Shown piece after piece: positions 6,848-15,007 of a stretch of DNA of 25,164 nt (position 1 is its first letter; each line of letters opens with the position of its first letter). Position numbers and translations under genes: made by a program. The DNA is taken from positions 1-25,164 of the forward strand of contig DBNL01000007.1 in assembly GCA_002299785.1 (NCBI GenBank), given 5' to 3'. Source of the DNA: Verrucomicrobia bacterium UBA673 (GTDB lineage Bacteria > Verrucomicrobiota > Verrucomicrobiia > Limisphaerales > UBA1096). Below the pieces are notes generated by a model, which worked only from the letters and a program-made list of their open reading frames with translations, was not told where the DNA came from and ran no database searches.

Positions 6848-9800
6848 ATGAACAAGCAACTGAAAATCAAATGGCTCTTCGTGGCTGGAATCGTGGCTGC
6901 ACAATCCTCGGCTGCTCTTGGGCAAGAAGTCAGCACAGATTATGTTAACTACACTGAGGAAGAGGAAATTATCGTCACGTTCAGCGATGGCCCGGGCAAC
7001 CCCAAGGACTGGGTGGGCCTGTACAAGCAGGACATGGTCGCGGGCGATGTCGGCTCGCTCGCGTGGTTCTACGTCAACGGCACCACGACGAGTGGCGATG
7101 GTCTCACCGAGGGCGACTTGATCTTCCCCGACGGGATGGCCGACGAGGGAATCTACGAGGCACGGTTTTTTGAGAACGACAGTTACACCGTGCTGGCCAA
7201 GGCGATCTTCACAGTCGGCGATATCGGTCCCGGCGTTAAAACGGACAAATCCTCCTATACGCCGGGAGAGGCGATCACGGTGGATTTCATTGTCGGCCCC
7301 GGCAACCCGAAGGACTGGGTGGGGCTTTACAAGGTGGACATGACCCCCGGCGATGTAGGTAGTCTGGCTTGGTTTTACGTGGATGGAACTACGGCCAGCA
7401 GCGAGGGAATCGAATCCGGCACGATCACCTTTGCCGGCGGCATGGCGGATGAGGGAGATTACAAGGCTGTGTTTTTCGAGAACGACGGCTACATAATTTT
7501 GGCCGAGTCATTGTTCAAGGTGCAAGAGGCTGCACCGGATACTCCGCAGGTGGTTTCCACCGCGCCGGAAGCGGATGCCAAATACGCCGATCCTGAGGTG
7601 GGCTTCACGGCGGTCATCCGCAACGGAAGCACAATACTGAACCATGATAGCGTGAAGCTGAGTCTGGACGGCACAGTCGTTAAGGTGGAAATCACCGCCG
7701 ACGATGACGGGTTCAACACGGTTGCTTTTGTTGGGGAGGGATTGTTCGAGGCCGGCTCCAGCCATAAGTTCAACCTGGAGTTTACTGACGACGGCGACCC
7801 CATCACCGCCGGGGCGGTGGAGGTGGAGTTTGACGTTGCCAACTATTTGCAACTCGAGATGCCCGAGCCGATTTACTTTGAGAAGTTTGACGGGGTCGAG
7901 GAGTTCGAGCTGCCGGACGGCTGGGAAGGGGTCAACCTGTCTCAGGAACTCAACATCGAACTGGAGCCGGACGACTTCACCTCGGCCTATTACGAGGGCT
8001 GGGTGAATGTCGCGATGAGCCGCTGGAGCAAGAGTGGCAGCGCGGCGCAGAAAGCGGTTCGGCCAGCCCCGCCTGTTTTCGTGAACGGATCACGGCAGGC
8101 GCTCGAGGGCAAAGCGCTCGTCGCGGACTCTGCCTCGCGCGACGGACAATTTCTCACGTTCCTTTACACGAACGATTACGACCTGAGTCAACACAATGAC
8201 GTGCACCTCGGATACTACAGCCATTATGCTCAAAATCAGGACAGCTCCGGATCCGTCGAGTACTCCATCGACGAGGGAGAAACCTGGCTGCCGGTGGTTT
8301 ACATGATCGACCGCGACGACATCGTCAAGGATGACGACGGAAACGTGGATGCGATTGCCACACTGGAGAACGAACACGGCGACATTGCCATTGGTTATCA
8401 CCCGGACACGTTCGAGGAGGTCGGCGGCTATTATGGCGCGTACATCGGCGCAGAAATTTCCGAGGACCTGGCTCCCTACATCAGCGGCCGGATCGACGAC
8501 AACCAGACCGAGTCAAAGCGGTACGAGCTGTTCCGGCTGCCCGAGGCGGATGGCAAAAAAACGGTTCGCTTCCGCTTGGCCAAGAGCGGCACCTATAGCT
8601 GGTACTGGGGCATCGATAATTTCGGCCTCTACAGCATCGCGCCAAGCTCGATGCCGGAGGTCGTCGAGGCCAGCCCGGCCGCCGGAAGCCAGGGAGCCAA
8701 CCCGATGCCACTGATGACGTTTGTCATCAAGAATGGCGAGGCCAAGCTGGATCCGGGTTCGGTAAAGCTGGAGTTCAACGGAGCCACCGCCGAGGGGATC
8801 ACCGTGTCGGAAACCAAGATCGGCGCGGAGGATGGCCATCAGGTCACCTACCAGGTGATCGAGCTTTTGGAGCCGCTCTCGCAAAACAGCTTCAAGCTCA
8901 CTTTTACGGAGGACTCCGCTGACAAACGGGAGGGGACCTACGAGGGAAGTTTCACCGTAGGCAACTTCGTCAGCCACAGTCTGTCAGAGCCGATCGCCTT
9001 CGAGTCATTTGATGGCCTCGATGAATTCGCCCTGCCGGAGGGCTGGTCTGTGAAAAGCTACGTCAACGAGGCCGACGAGATCATCTTGGATGAGGATCCG
9101 GATGACTGGACCTCGATAACCTACGCCGGCTGGACATCCGTATCACTGGACCGCTGGAAGAGTAGCCCCTACTGGGCTGAAAAATCAGAAGCGCCAAATC
9201 CCCCGGTATTCGTCAATGGCACAGCCCAGTTCCCCGATGGCAATTTCTTAATCGCCGATTCCTCCCTGCGCAGCACCCATTTCATGAGCGTGCTCGAGAC
9301 GAAGGATTTCGACCTTAGCCAGCACGCCAATGTGCACCTTGGGTTTTACAGTCATTACTGCCAAAACCAAGACAACTCGGCCAACGTCGAGTACTCGATC
9401 GACGGCGGAGAGACCTGGTTGCCGGTGATCTATATGCTCGACAAATTCGACATCGTCGCCGGTGACGACGGCACAGTGAATGCGGTGGCAACCTTTGAAA
9501 ATGCGCAGGGTGATGTCGCCCTGGTCGACAACCTCCTTTATCAAGATGAGGACGACTGGTGGGATATGGAACTACTGGACGAGCCGATCGGCGGCAGCTA
9601 CGGGGCTTTCATCGAAGCGGACATAGATGCGTCGCTCGCGCCGTACATCAGTGGGCGTGACGACGACAGCCAGACAGAGTCCAAGCGTTACGAACTGCAC
9701 CTCCTGCCCGAAGCCGATAGTCAGTCCAAGGTGCGCATACGATTTGCCATGAACGGCACCTGGAGCTGGTACTGGGCCGTCGACAACTTCGGCCTCTATA

Positions 9801-10021
9801 GCATTGAGGAAACGCCCACCACCACCCCGGCGGTCGACAGCATCTCGGCGGACGGCGGTGTTGTCACAATCAGCTGGCAGGGCGCGGCGGGTGTTCACCT
9901 GCAAAAAGCCTCCAATTTAGCCAACCCGAACTGGACAGACGTGCCAGACACCGGGGGAGAATCGTCCGCCAAGGAGGTTGCCGACCAGTCGGAATCGTAC
10001 TATCGTCTGATCCGCGACTAG
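6848..10021 (+). CDS. Large secreted protein with two SKICH-like repeats and a duplicated beta-sandwich module
   Basis: The protein has 1057 residues and a Sec signal peptide (basic MNKQLKIK, hydrophobic core, likely cleavage after ALG at 25). Two repeats of about 97 residues (27-123 and 131-225) share GPGNPKDWVGLYK, GDVGSLAWFYV and GMADEG.Y.A.FFEND.Y, a SKICH-like beta-sandwich pattern. A larger unit is then duplicated (about 231-598 and 601-986). Each copy has a short Ig-like part (SVKL.F.G) and a roughly 250-residue sandwich with shared DLSQH..VHLG.YSHY.QNQD, VEYSID.GETWLPV.YM, LAPYISGR.DD.QTESKRYEL and NFGLYSI. The C-terminus (LQKASNLANPNWTDV...YYRLIRD) is a domain common in Verrucomicrobia exported proteins. 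It is strongly acidic, with no catalytic motif recognised, so an adhesion or ligand-binding role at the cell surface is the modest guess. A 25-nt gap separates it from the pseudopilin gene. Confidence 0.85.
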   Translation: MNKQLKIKWLFVAGIVAAQSSAALGQEVSTDYVNYTEEEEIIVTFSDGPGNPKDWVGLYKQDMVAGDVGSLAWFYVNGTTTSGDGLTEGDLIFPDGMADEGIYEARFFENDSYTVLAKAIFTVGDIGPGVKTDKSSYTPGEAITVDFIVGPGNPKDWVGLYKVDMTPGDVGSLAWFYVDGTTASSEGIESGTITFAGGMADEGDYKAVFFENDGYIILAESLFKVQEAAPDTPQVVSTAPEADAKYADPEVGFTAVIRNGSTILNHDSVKLSLDGTVVKVEITADDDGFNTVAFVGEGLFEAGSSHKFNLEFTDDGDPITAGAVEVEFDVANYLQLEMPEPIYFEKFDGVEEFELPDGWEGVNLSQELNIELEPDDFTSAYYEGWVNVAMSRWSKSGSAAQKAVRPAPPVFVNGSRQALEGKALVADSASRDGQFLTFLYTNDYDLSQHNDVHLGYYSHYAQNQDSSGSVEYSIDEGETWLPVVYMIDRDDIVKDDDGNVDAIATLENEHGDIAIGYHPDTFEEVGGYYGAYIGAEISEDLAPYISGRIDDNQTESKRYELFRLPEADGKKTVRFRLAKSGTYSWYWGIDNFGLYSIAPSSMPEVVEASPAAGSQGANPMPLMTFVIKNGEAKLDPGSVKLEFNGATAEGITVSETKIGAEDGHQVTYQVIELLEPLSQNSFKLTFTEDSADKREGTYEGSFTVGNFVSHSLSEPIAFESFDGLDEFALPEGWSVKSYVNEADEIILDEDPDDWTSITYAGWTSVSLDRWKSSPYWAEKSEAPNPPVFVNGTAQFPDGNFLIADSSLRSTHFMSVLETKDFDLSQHANVHLGFYSHYCQNQDNSANVEYSIDGGETWLPVIYMLDKFDIVAGDDGTVNAVATFENAQGDVALVDNLLYQDEDDWWDMELLDEPIGGSYGAFIEADIDASLAPYISGRDDDSQTESKRYELHLLPEADSQSKVRIRFAMNGTWSWYWAVDNFGLYSIEETPTTTPAVDSISADGGVVTISWQGAAGVHLQKASNLANPNWTDVPDTGGESSAKEVADQSESYYRLIRD

Positions 10022-10046
10022 CACAAGCCGCTCGGCCTAGCGTAAC

Positions 10047-10862
10047 ATGAGAACAACTCAATCATCCGAGCACTGGCAACGACGGGGATTCACCCTGATC
10101 GAACTGCTAGTGGTCATTGCCATCATCGCGATCCTCGCCTCGTTGCTCCTGCCCGCCCTGGCCAAGGCAAAAGGCATGGCCCACAAGATCAGCTGTCTCA
10201 ACAACCACAAGCAGCTTGGCCTCGCCGTGCAGCTTTACTCGGGCGACAACGAAGACTGGCTCAACCCGATCCAGGAGCGGCTTAGCAACGGCGCCGAGTC
10301 GAGCTGGCGCCCCTACCTTTTCAAGTATCTCGGCGCGAGCTGGGATCGTGACAAAGAGATGTTCATCGGCGGCAGCAAGTCGAGTTACGACTGTCCCACC
10401 GAGAATGCCAAGGGCAAAAAGGGCGATGTGTATCACCAGGGCAACCCGGCTGTCGTCGGCCAATTTCGTGTCGGCGAGATCGGCATCGCCAGCGGCATCG
10501 GCGCGGTGAACGTCCACTGGGTCAGGGGCGGTGCCCAGCCGCCGTTCGGCCGGCCTGCCGGTTACGAGAACAACCTCTGCAAATGGGGCATGGTCGAGTC
10601 GGCCTCCGAGTTGATCCTGCTCGGCGACGGCAACAGCAATCTCGGTGGCTGGCCCAACGACGCGTGGTGGATCTGGAAGGATATAGGCAATGCCAACTCC
10701 GCCGGCTACAACCGCTTCATCCAAAACGATCCTGGTGCGATGCGACACGCCGGCAGATCCAACTATGTGTTCGGCGACGGCCGGGCCGAGACTCTCGATC
10801 CCAATCTCATCCCGTGCGACGAGTCGGCCTGCTGGTGGTCCGCCCCACAAAGCCCCCACTGA
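10047..10862 (+). CDS. Type II secretion-like pseudopilin with H-x9-DG C-terminal motif
   Basis: A 271-residue protein with a type III (prepilin) signal. Prepilin peptidase would cut between Gly14 and Phe15 (RRG/FTLIELLVVIAIIAIL), with the conserved Glu at mature position 5 (Glu19) and a hydrophobic helix. The C-terminal part is soluble and ends with HAGRSNYVFGDG, the H-x9-DG pattern of the large prepilin-like family in Planctomycetes, Verrucomicrobia and Lentisphaerae. These proteins usually occur as many paralogues; their role is not settled, and they may act in envelope transport or as surface scaffolds. It begins a plus-strand run in which every following gene is within 9 nt of the previous one. 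Confidence 0.9.
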   Translation: MRTTQSSEHWQRRGFTLIELLVVIAIIAILASLLLPALAKAKGMAHKISCLNNHKQLGLAVQLYSGDNEDWLNPIQERLSNGAESSWRPYLFKYLGASWDRDKEMFIGGSKSSYDCPTENAKGKKGDVYHQGNPAVVGQFRVGEIGIASGIGAVNVHWVRGGAQPPFGRPAGYENNLCKWGMVESASELILLGDGNSNLGGWPNDAWWIWKDIGNANSAGYNRFIQNDPGAMRHAGRSNYVFGDGRAETLDPNLIPCDESACWWSAPQSPH

Positions 10863-10866
10863 CGCC

Positions 10867-11379
10867 ATGCCGCTGCAGCCTTCCGAAAAAAAACAGCTCA
10901 CTTTCGCCGGCGTGTTGTTCGGGCTGGCTATCCTTTTTTTTGTCCTGTTTGGCCCGTCCGAGCGCGTGGCGCTGGAGTACTTTTACGACGAGAGCGAAAA
11001 GGAACTCTTCACCGCACCGGCCGGTTCCACCCCCCCCATCAAGGGCATCAATGACAACCAACTCGACGGCGTCCGCGCCATCGTCATCGCGCCCAAGGGC
11101 AAAAGCAGCGATGAGTCCGCGCATCGAATCGCCTATCTCGAAAAATGGTCGCCGCAGTTAAAACATCACATGGAAGCCGCCAGCAAGGCCAAGGCAGCCG
11201 GCCAAACCGTGCCCAATATCGTCGATCGTTCCCAAAGAAAATTTCACCAGTTCGTCCGCCGAGCGGATTCTCCGCAGTGGTACACCATGAACACCGACGA
11301 GGCGGCGAAAATCATGGCGACGCTTCGCACCAAGGACGCCCAAGGGAAAATCCCCGAAATCTGCATGCCGAACCGTTGA
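10867..11379 (+). CDS. Small single-pass membrane protein of unknown function
   Basis: The protein has 170 residues from ATG 10867, 4 nt after the pseudopilin stop. The frame is open back to 10690, but that part lies inside the pseudopilin gene in another frame and is rejected. One transmembrane segment (LTFAGVLFGLAILFFVLFG, about residues 11-29) is followed by a charged extracytoplasmic domain with an Ala/Lys-rich helix near 107-116 (AASKAKAAGQ) and a basic end (DAQGKIPEICMPNR). I recognise no family. Its place between a pseudopilin and a haem-motif protein suggests that it works at the envelope. It is a real gene on the basis of spacing and composition. Confidence 0.7.
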   Translation: MPLQPSEKKQLTFAGVLFGLAILFFVLFGPSERVALEYFYDESEKELFTAPAGSTPPIKGINDNQLDGVRAIVIAPKGKSSDESAHRIAYLEKWSPQLKHHMEAASKAKAAGQTVPNIVDRSQRKFHQFVRRADSPQWYTMNTDEAAKIMATLRTKDAQGKIPEICMPNR

Positions 11380-11383
11380 AGGA
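11378..11383 (+). promoter_or_regulatory. Shine-Dalgarno site that supports a TTG start
   Basis: GAAGGA lies 5 nt before the TTG at 11389, overlapping the stop of the preceding gene. It is one of the few clear ribosome binding sites in the window and decides the unusual start codon of the next gene. Confidence 0.65.
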
Positions 11384-11388
11384 TTCAT

Positions 11389-12414
11389 TTGAACCGACAT
11401 CTACCAATCCTGCTGTCATCACTGCTGGCCATCGCCACCTCCGCCTCCGCTGAGGAGCCCGTGGCCAAACTCACGGCTCCAGCACCCAACTCTCCCACCG
11501 AACCCTTGGCCAAGCAGATGTCCATGGCCAAGGCGGTGGACTTTATCGACCGAGCCTCGCTCCACTGGCAGCGCTCCCGCAAGTGCGTCACCTGCCACAC
11601 CAACGCCGCCTACCTCATGGCGCGCGCCCGGTTGAAAGCCGATCCCGCACCGCATATTTCCGTCCGCAAATTTTTCGAGCAATATGTCGACGACTGGGCG
11701 AAGAAGAAACCGGATTCGGAAGGCATCGTCGCCACCGCCTCTTCACTCGCCATGGACGACGCGGCCAGAGGTAAACTCAGCGAAACCACCAGGACCGCCT
11801 TCGACGAGGCATGGAAACTTCAACGCTCCGACGGCTCATGGGACTGGCTCAAGTGTGGCTGGGGACCGTTCGAATCGGACGACCACTACGGCGTCACCAT
11901 CGCCGCCATTGCCGCCGCCAAGGCACCGGGCGACTACGCGCAAACCAGCCAAGCCGCCGCCGGCTTGGCCAAGCTCCGGGGCTATCTCAAAAACCATCCA
12001 CCACGGCTGCCGCACCACAAGGCCATGATGCTCTGGCTTGGCAGCGAGTTGCCGGAATGGGTGGGGGGAAACGACCGGCAACGTTGGCAAAAAGAACTGC
12101 TTGACCTACAGTTGCCCGACGGCGGCTGGGCTACCGCTGCGCTGGGTGACTGGAAGCGCAAGGATGGTTCCGCTCAAACCCTAGACCGGGGCGACGGCTA
12201 CGGAACCGGCTTTGTGATTTTTGCCCTGCGGCAATCCGGCCTGCCGGCGATTCACCCAGCAATTCGCCGTGGGATCGGCTGGCTCAAGACGAACCAACGC
12301 GAAAGCGGCCGATGGTTCACCCGCTCGCCCTACAAGGATGGTAGGCACTACATCAGCCATGCCGGAACGGTATTTGCGCTGCTGGCTCTGACCGAGTGCA
12401 GCGAGCTGAAATAA
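11389..12414 (+). CDS. Exported squalene-cyclase-fold (alpha/alpha toroid) protein with one CXXCH haem motif
   Basis: A 341-residue protein with a TTG start backed by GAAGGA, and a Sec signal peptide (MNRHLPILLSSLLAIATSASA/EEP). Near the N-terminus, CVTCH (66-70) is a c-type haem attachment motif. The rest carries repeats of the squalene-hopene cyclase/prenyltransferase type: LQRSDGSWDW (144-153), LQLPDGGWATA (240-250) and NQRESGRWF (302-310), each followed by Ala/Leu-rich helices. GPFESDDHYG (159-168) sits where class II cyclases have DXDD, here as ESDD. It is about half the length of a true squalene-hopene cyclase (about 630 residues), so a cyclase role is doubtful. A periplasmic electron-transfer or sensing protein is equally possible. 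It lies 9 nt after the small membrane protein and 5 nt before the iron alcohol dehydrogenase. Confidence 0.8.
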   Translation: MNRHLPILLSSLLAIATSASAEEPVAKLTAPAPNSPTEPLAKQMSMAKAVDFIDRASLHWQRSRKCVTCHTNAAYLMARARLKADPAPHISVRKFFEQYVDDWAKKKPDSEGIVATASSLAMDDAARGKLSETTRTAFDEAWKLQRSDGSWDWLKCGWGPFESDDHYGVTIAAIAAAKAPGDYAQTSQAAAGLAKLRGYLKNHPPRLPHHKAMMLWLGSELPEWVGGNDRQRWQKELLDLQLPDGGWATAALGDWKRKDGSAQTLDRGDGYGTGFVIFALRQSGLPAIHPAIRRGIGWLKTNQRESGRWFTRSPYKDGRHYISHAGTVFALLALTECSELK

Positions 12415-12419
12415 CTTGA

Positions 12420-13574
12420 ATGGACACAACCTCATTTAACTTCCCGACAGACACACGGGTCGGACCAGGCGTCATCTCGCAACTCAACGAAACGCTGGTC
12501 ACACTCGGCATCCAACGACCGCTGGTCGTGACCGATTCCGGCCTACTGGCCACCGACGCCTTCAAAAAAATCGCAGGCGCCCTGCTCCCCGGCGAACCAG
12601 ATCGAGACTGGTTTTTGCACTCCGACGTGCAACCCAATCCCACAGAGGCGAACACCCGGGGCGCGGCTGAGCTGGCCTTGGCCAAGGGCTGCGACGGCGT
12701 CGTCGGCCTCGGCGGCGGCAGCGCGCTCGACGCCGCCAAGGTCTGCCGCATCCTCATCAAGCAGCCGCAGCTCAAGCTCGCTGACTACGACTGGGAAGCC
12801 GACTGGAGCGGCCTGCTGCCGTTCATTGCCATCCCCACCACCGCCGGCACCGGCAGCGAGGTCGGCCGCAGCGGCGTGGTGACGCCCAATGGCGCCGGCA
12901 GCAAGGGTATGTTTTTTCATCCGGAGCTCTTGGCCAAGTGCATTTTCCTCGACCCCGAGTTGACCACTGGTCTGCCGCCGGGCCTGACGGCCGCTACCGG
13001 CCTGGACGCACTCACCCACTGCATCGAGTCGTACACCTCGCCGGTGTTTCAACCGCTGTGCGACGGTATCGCGCTCGAGGGCATCGCGCTCATCATCCAC
13101 GCGCTGCCGACCGCCGTCGCCGACGGATCGGATATCGACGCCCGCGGTCAGATGCTCGTCGCCGCTGCGATGGGCGGCGTGGCATTTCAAAAAGACCTCG
13201 GCGCAACGCACTCGCTGGCGCATCCGCTCTCGGCGATTTGCGGTGCGCACCACGGCACGGCCAATGCCATCTGCCTGCCACATGTCATGCGTTTCAATGC
13301 CAAACGCAAACCGGGTGTTTATCGGCGCATCGGCCTGGCCTGCGAACTGGACGTCGTCTCGTGCAGCGACGCCGAGGCCGACAGGCAAACCATTCAATTC
13401 ATCGACGACTTCATCAAACACTGCGGTATGCCGCCGTCGCTCGAGGACGTCGGCGTGGAGGAGCAACACATCGAGGCGTTGGCCGACCAGGCGTGGGTCG
13501 ATCCCTGCCACCAAACCAATCCCGTGCCGGTCACGCGCGAGGATTTGAAGGAACTTTTCCTGAAAGCACTGTGA
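12420..13574 (+). CDS. Iron-containing (group III) alcohol dehydrogenase, possible choline dehydrogenase of GbsB type
   Basis: A 384-residue protein, the full length of the family. The NAD(P)-binding blocks are GLGGGSALDAAK (96-107) and PTTAGTGSEVG (139-149). The metal ligands expected from FucO alignment are present: Asp196 and His200 in GLDALTHCIE, His264 in THSLAHPL, and His278 in AHHGTAN. The enzyme oxidises a primary alcohol with NAD+. It overlaps the following aldehyde dehydrogenase gene by 4 nt. Group III alcohol dehydrogenase plus betaine aldehyde dehydrogenase is the gene pair by which Bacillus subtilis (gbsB, gbsA) makes glycine betaine from choline. With betaine demethylation genes in the same window, choline is the favoured substrate. 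Substrate is an inference; ethanol, ethanolamine or another alcohol is possible. Confidence 0.9.
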   Translation: MDTTSFNFPTDTRVGPGVISQLNETLVTLGIQRPLVVTDSGLLATDAFKKIAGALLPGEPDRDWFLHSDVQPNPTEANTRGAAELALAKGCDGVVGLGGGSALDAAKVCRILIKQPQLKLADYDWEADWSGLLPFIAIPTTAGTGSEVGRSGVVTPNGAGSKGMFFHPELLAKCIFLDPELTTGLPPGLTAATGLDALTHCIESYTSPVFQPLCDGIALEGIALIIHALPTAVADGSDIDARGQMLVAAAMGGVAFQKDLGATHSLAHPLSAICGAHHGTANAICLPHVMRFNAKRKPGVYRRIGLACELDVVSCSDAEADRQTIQFIDDFIKHCGMPPSLEDVGVEEQHIEALADQAWVDPCHQTNPVPVTREDLKELFLKAL

Positions 13575-15004
13575 GCAATTTTCCTACCCAACTCTTAATC
13601 GACGGCCAATGGCATGACGGCTCCGGAGACCGGCGCTTGGCCATCGTCAACCCAGCGACAGAGGAGACGTTCGCCGAGGTCAGTTCTGCCACTACCGACG
13701 AGATCGGCCAGGCGGTCGAGGCGGCCCAGACAGCGTTCGAGTCCGGCTGGCGCGACATGCCTCCGGGCCAGCGCGCCGAGTTGCTTCACGGCTTGGCAAA
13801 GCGCATCCGCGACAATGTCGAGTCCATCGCCCAACTCGAGACGCGCAACGTCGGCAAACCAATCGGCGACGCCCGTTGGGAGGCCGACGCCGGGGCAAAG
13901 GTCTTCGAGTATTACGCCGGATCCATCGGGCATTTATGCGGCCAGACGATCCCCGTGGCGCGCGGCGGATTCAACTTCACGCTGCGCCAGCCGATGGGCG
14001 TCATCGCCGCAATCACCCCGTGGAATTTTCCGTTCCTCATCGCCTGCTGGAAAGTCGCCCCCGCGCTCGCCGCCGGCAACTCGGTCGTCCTCAAGCCAGC
14101 GTCGCTCACGCCGCTGACCGCGCTGTTGCTCGGCCAACTGGCGCAGGAAGCCGGTCTGCCGGACGGCGTGCTACAGGTGTTACCCGGTGCCGGATCGGAA
14201 GCCGGAAACGCGCTGGCTACCCACCCGCTCGTCCGCAAAATCGGCTTCACCGGCTCGACCGAGGTCGGCTCAAAAATCATGAAACTTGCCGCGGACGACA
14301 TCAAGCGAGTGTCTCTAGAGCTGGGAGGCAAGTCGCCGAATATCGTCTTCGCTGATGCCGACTGGCAACGCGCCGCAACCGAGTCGCCGATGAGCGTCTT
14401 CGCCAACACCGGCCAAGACTGTTGCGCCCGCAGCCGCATGTTCATCGAGCAACCGATCTTCGACGATTTCGTGAACCAATTTGTCGCCGCAACCGAGTCA
14501 CTAAAAGTCGGCGACCCGACGCTCGACGAAACACAACTTGGCCCGATGGTCAGCGCAGCGCAGCGTGAAATCTCCGAATCATTCGTCACCGAGGCCAGAG
14601 ACGCGGGATGCAACATCTTCACTGGTGGTGAACGGCAGGGCGAGCACGGTTTTTATCTGAACCCCGTCGTGATCACCGGCGTCAAGACAGACGACCGAGC
14701 GTGGTGCGAGGAAATTTTCGGGCCGGTCGTTTGCTTACGACCATTCACCGATGAGACCAAAATGTTGCAAGAAGTCAACGACACCAGCTTCGGCCTGAGC
14801 GGCTCCATTTGGTCGAGAGACCTAAGCCAGGCGCTGCGGGTGGCGCGGCGTGTCGAAAGCGGCGTCATCAGCATCAATACCCATTCGAGTGTGCACACCG
14901 AGGCACCCTTTGGCGGTTTCAAGCGGAGCGGCCTCGGCCGCGATCTAGGCATGTCCGCGATGGAAGCCTGCACCGAGGTGAAAAATATCTACGTCGACGA
15001 ATAG
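13571..15004 (+). CDS. NAD-dependent aldehyde dehydrogenase, betaine aldehyde dehydrogenase-like
   Basis: A 477-residue protein beginning at a GTG (13571) that overlaps the alcohol dehydrogenase stop in a GTGA junction. The open frame extends far upstream, but that part is antisense-like noise inside the previous gene. The N-terminus LLIDGQWHDGSGDRRLAIVNPATEE is standard for the superfamily. Catalytic residues are Asn152 (PWNFP), Lys175 (LKPAS), Glu250 (LELGGKSPN) and nucleophile Cys284 (NTGQDCCAR). The ending EAPFGGFKRSGLGRDLG...TEVKNIYVD resembles betaine and aminobutyraldehyde dehydrogenases. Expected reaction: betaine aldehyde + NAD+ to glycine betaine, taking the product of the upstream alcohol dehydrogenase. 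The exact substrate is inferred from context, since this branch also includes aminoaldehyde and indoleacetaldehyde enzymes. Confidence 0.9.
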   Translation: MSNFPTQLLIDGQWHDGSGDRRLAIVNPATEETFAEVSSATTDEIGQAVEAAQTAFESGWRDMPPGQRAELLHGLAKRIRDNVESIAQLETRNVGKPIGDARWEADAGAKVFEYYAGSIGHLCGQTIPVARGGFNFTLRQPMGVIAAITPWNFPFLIACWKVAPALAAGNSVVLKPASLTPLTALLLGQLAQEAGLPDGVLQVLPGAGSEAGNALATHPLVRKIGFTGSTEVGSKIMKLAADDIKRVSLELGGKSPNIVFADADWQRAATESPMSVFANTGQDCCARSRMFIEQPIFDDFVNQFVAATESLKVGDPTLDETQLGPMVSAAQREISESFVTEARDAGCNIFTGGERQGEHGFYLNPVVITGVKTDDRAWCEEIFGPVVCLRPFTDETKMLQEVNDTSFGLSGSIWSRDLSQALRVARRVESGVISINTHSSVHTEAPFGGFKRSGLGRDLGMSAMEACTEVKNIYVDE

Positions 15005-15007
15005 CCA

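Noticed and set aside
10022..10046. Possible terminator hairpin after the large secreted protein
   Set aside because: Only a 4-bp CGCT/AGCG stem with no T-run; it is too weak to call.
10690..10866. Upstream extension of the small membrane protein
   Set aside because: It overlaps the pseudopilin coding sequence; the ATG at 10867 gives a normal membrane-protein start 4 nt after the stop.
12543..13514. Minus-strand open frame of 323 codons
   Set aside because: It is antisense to the iron alcohol dehydrogenase, with Arg/Ala/Val-rich composition and no recognisable motif.
12938..13570. Upstream extension of the aldehyde dehydrogenase frame
   Set aside because: This part lies inside the alcohol dehydrogenase gene in another frame and reads as Arg-rich noise; the GTG at 13571 matches the family N-terminus.
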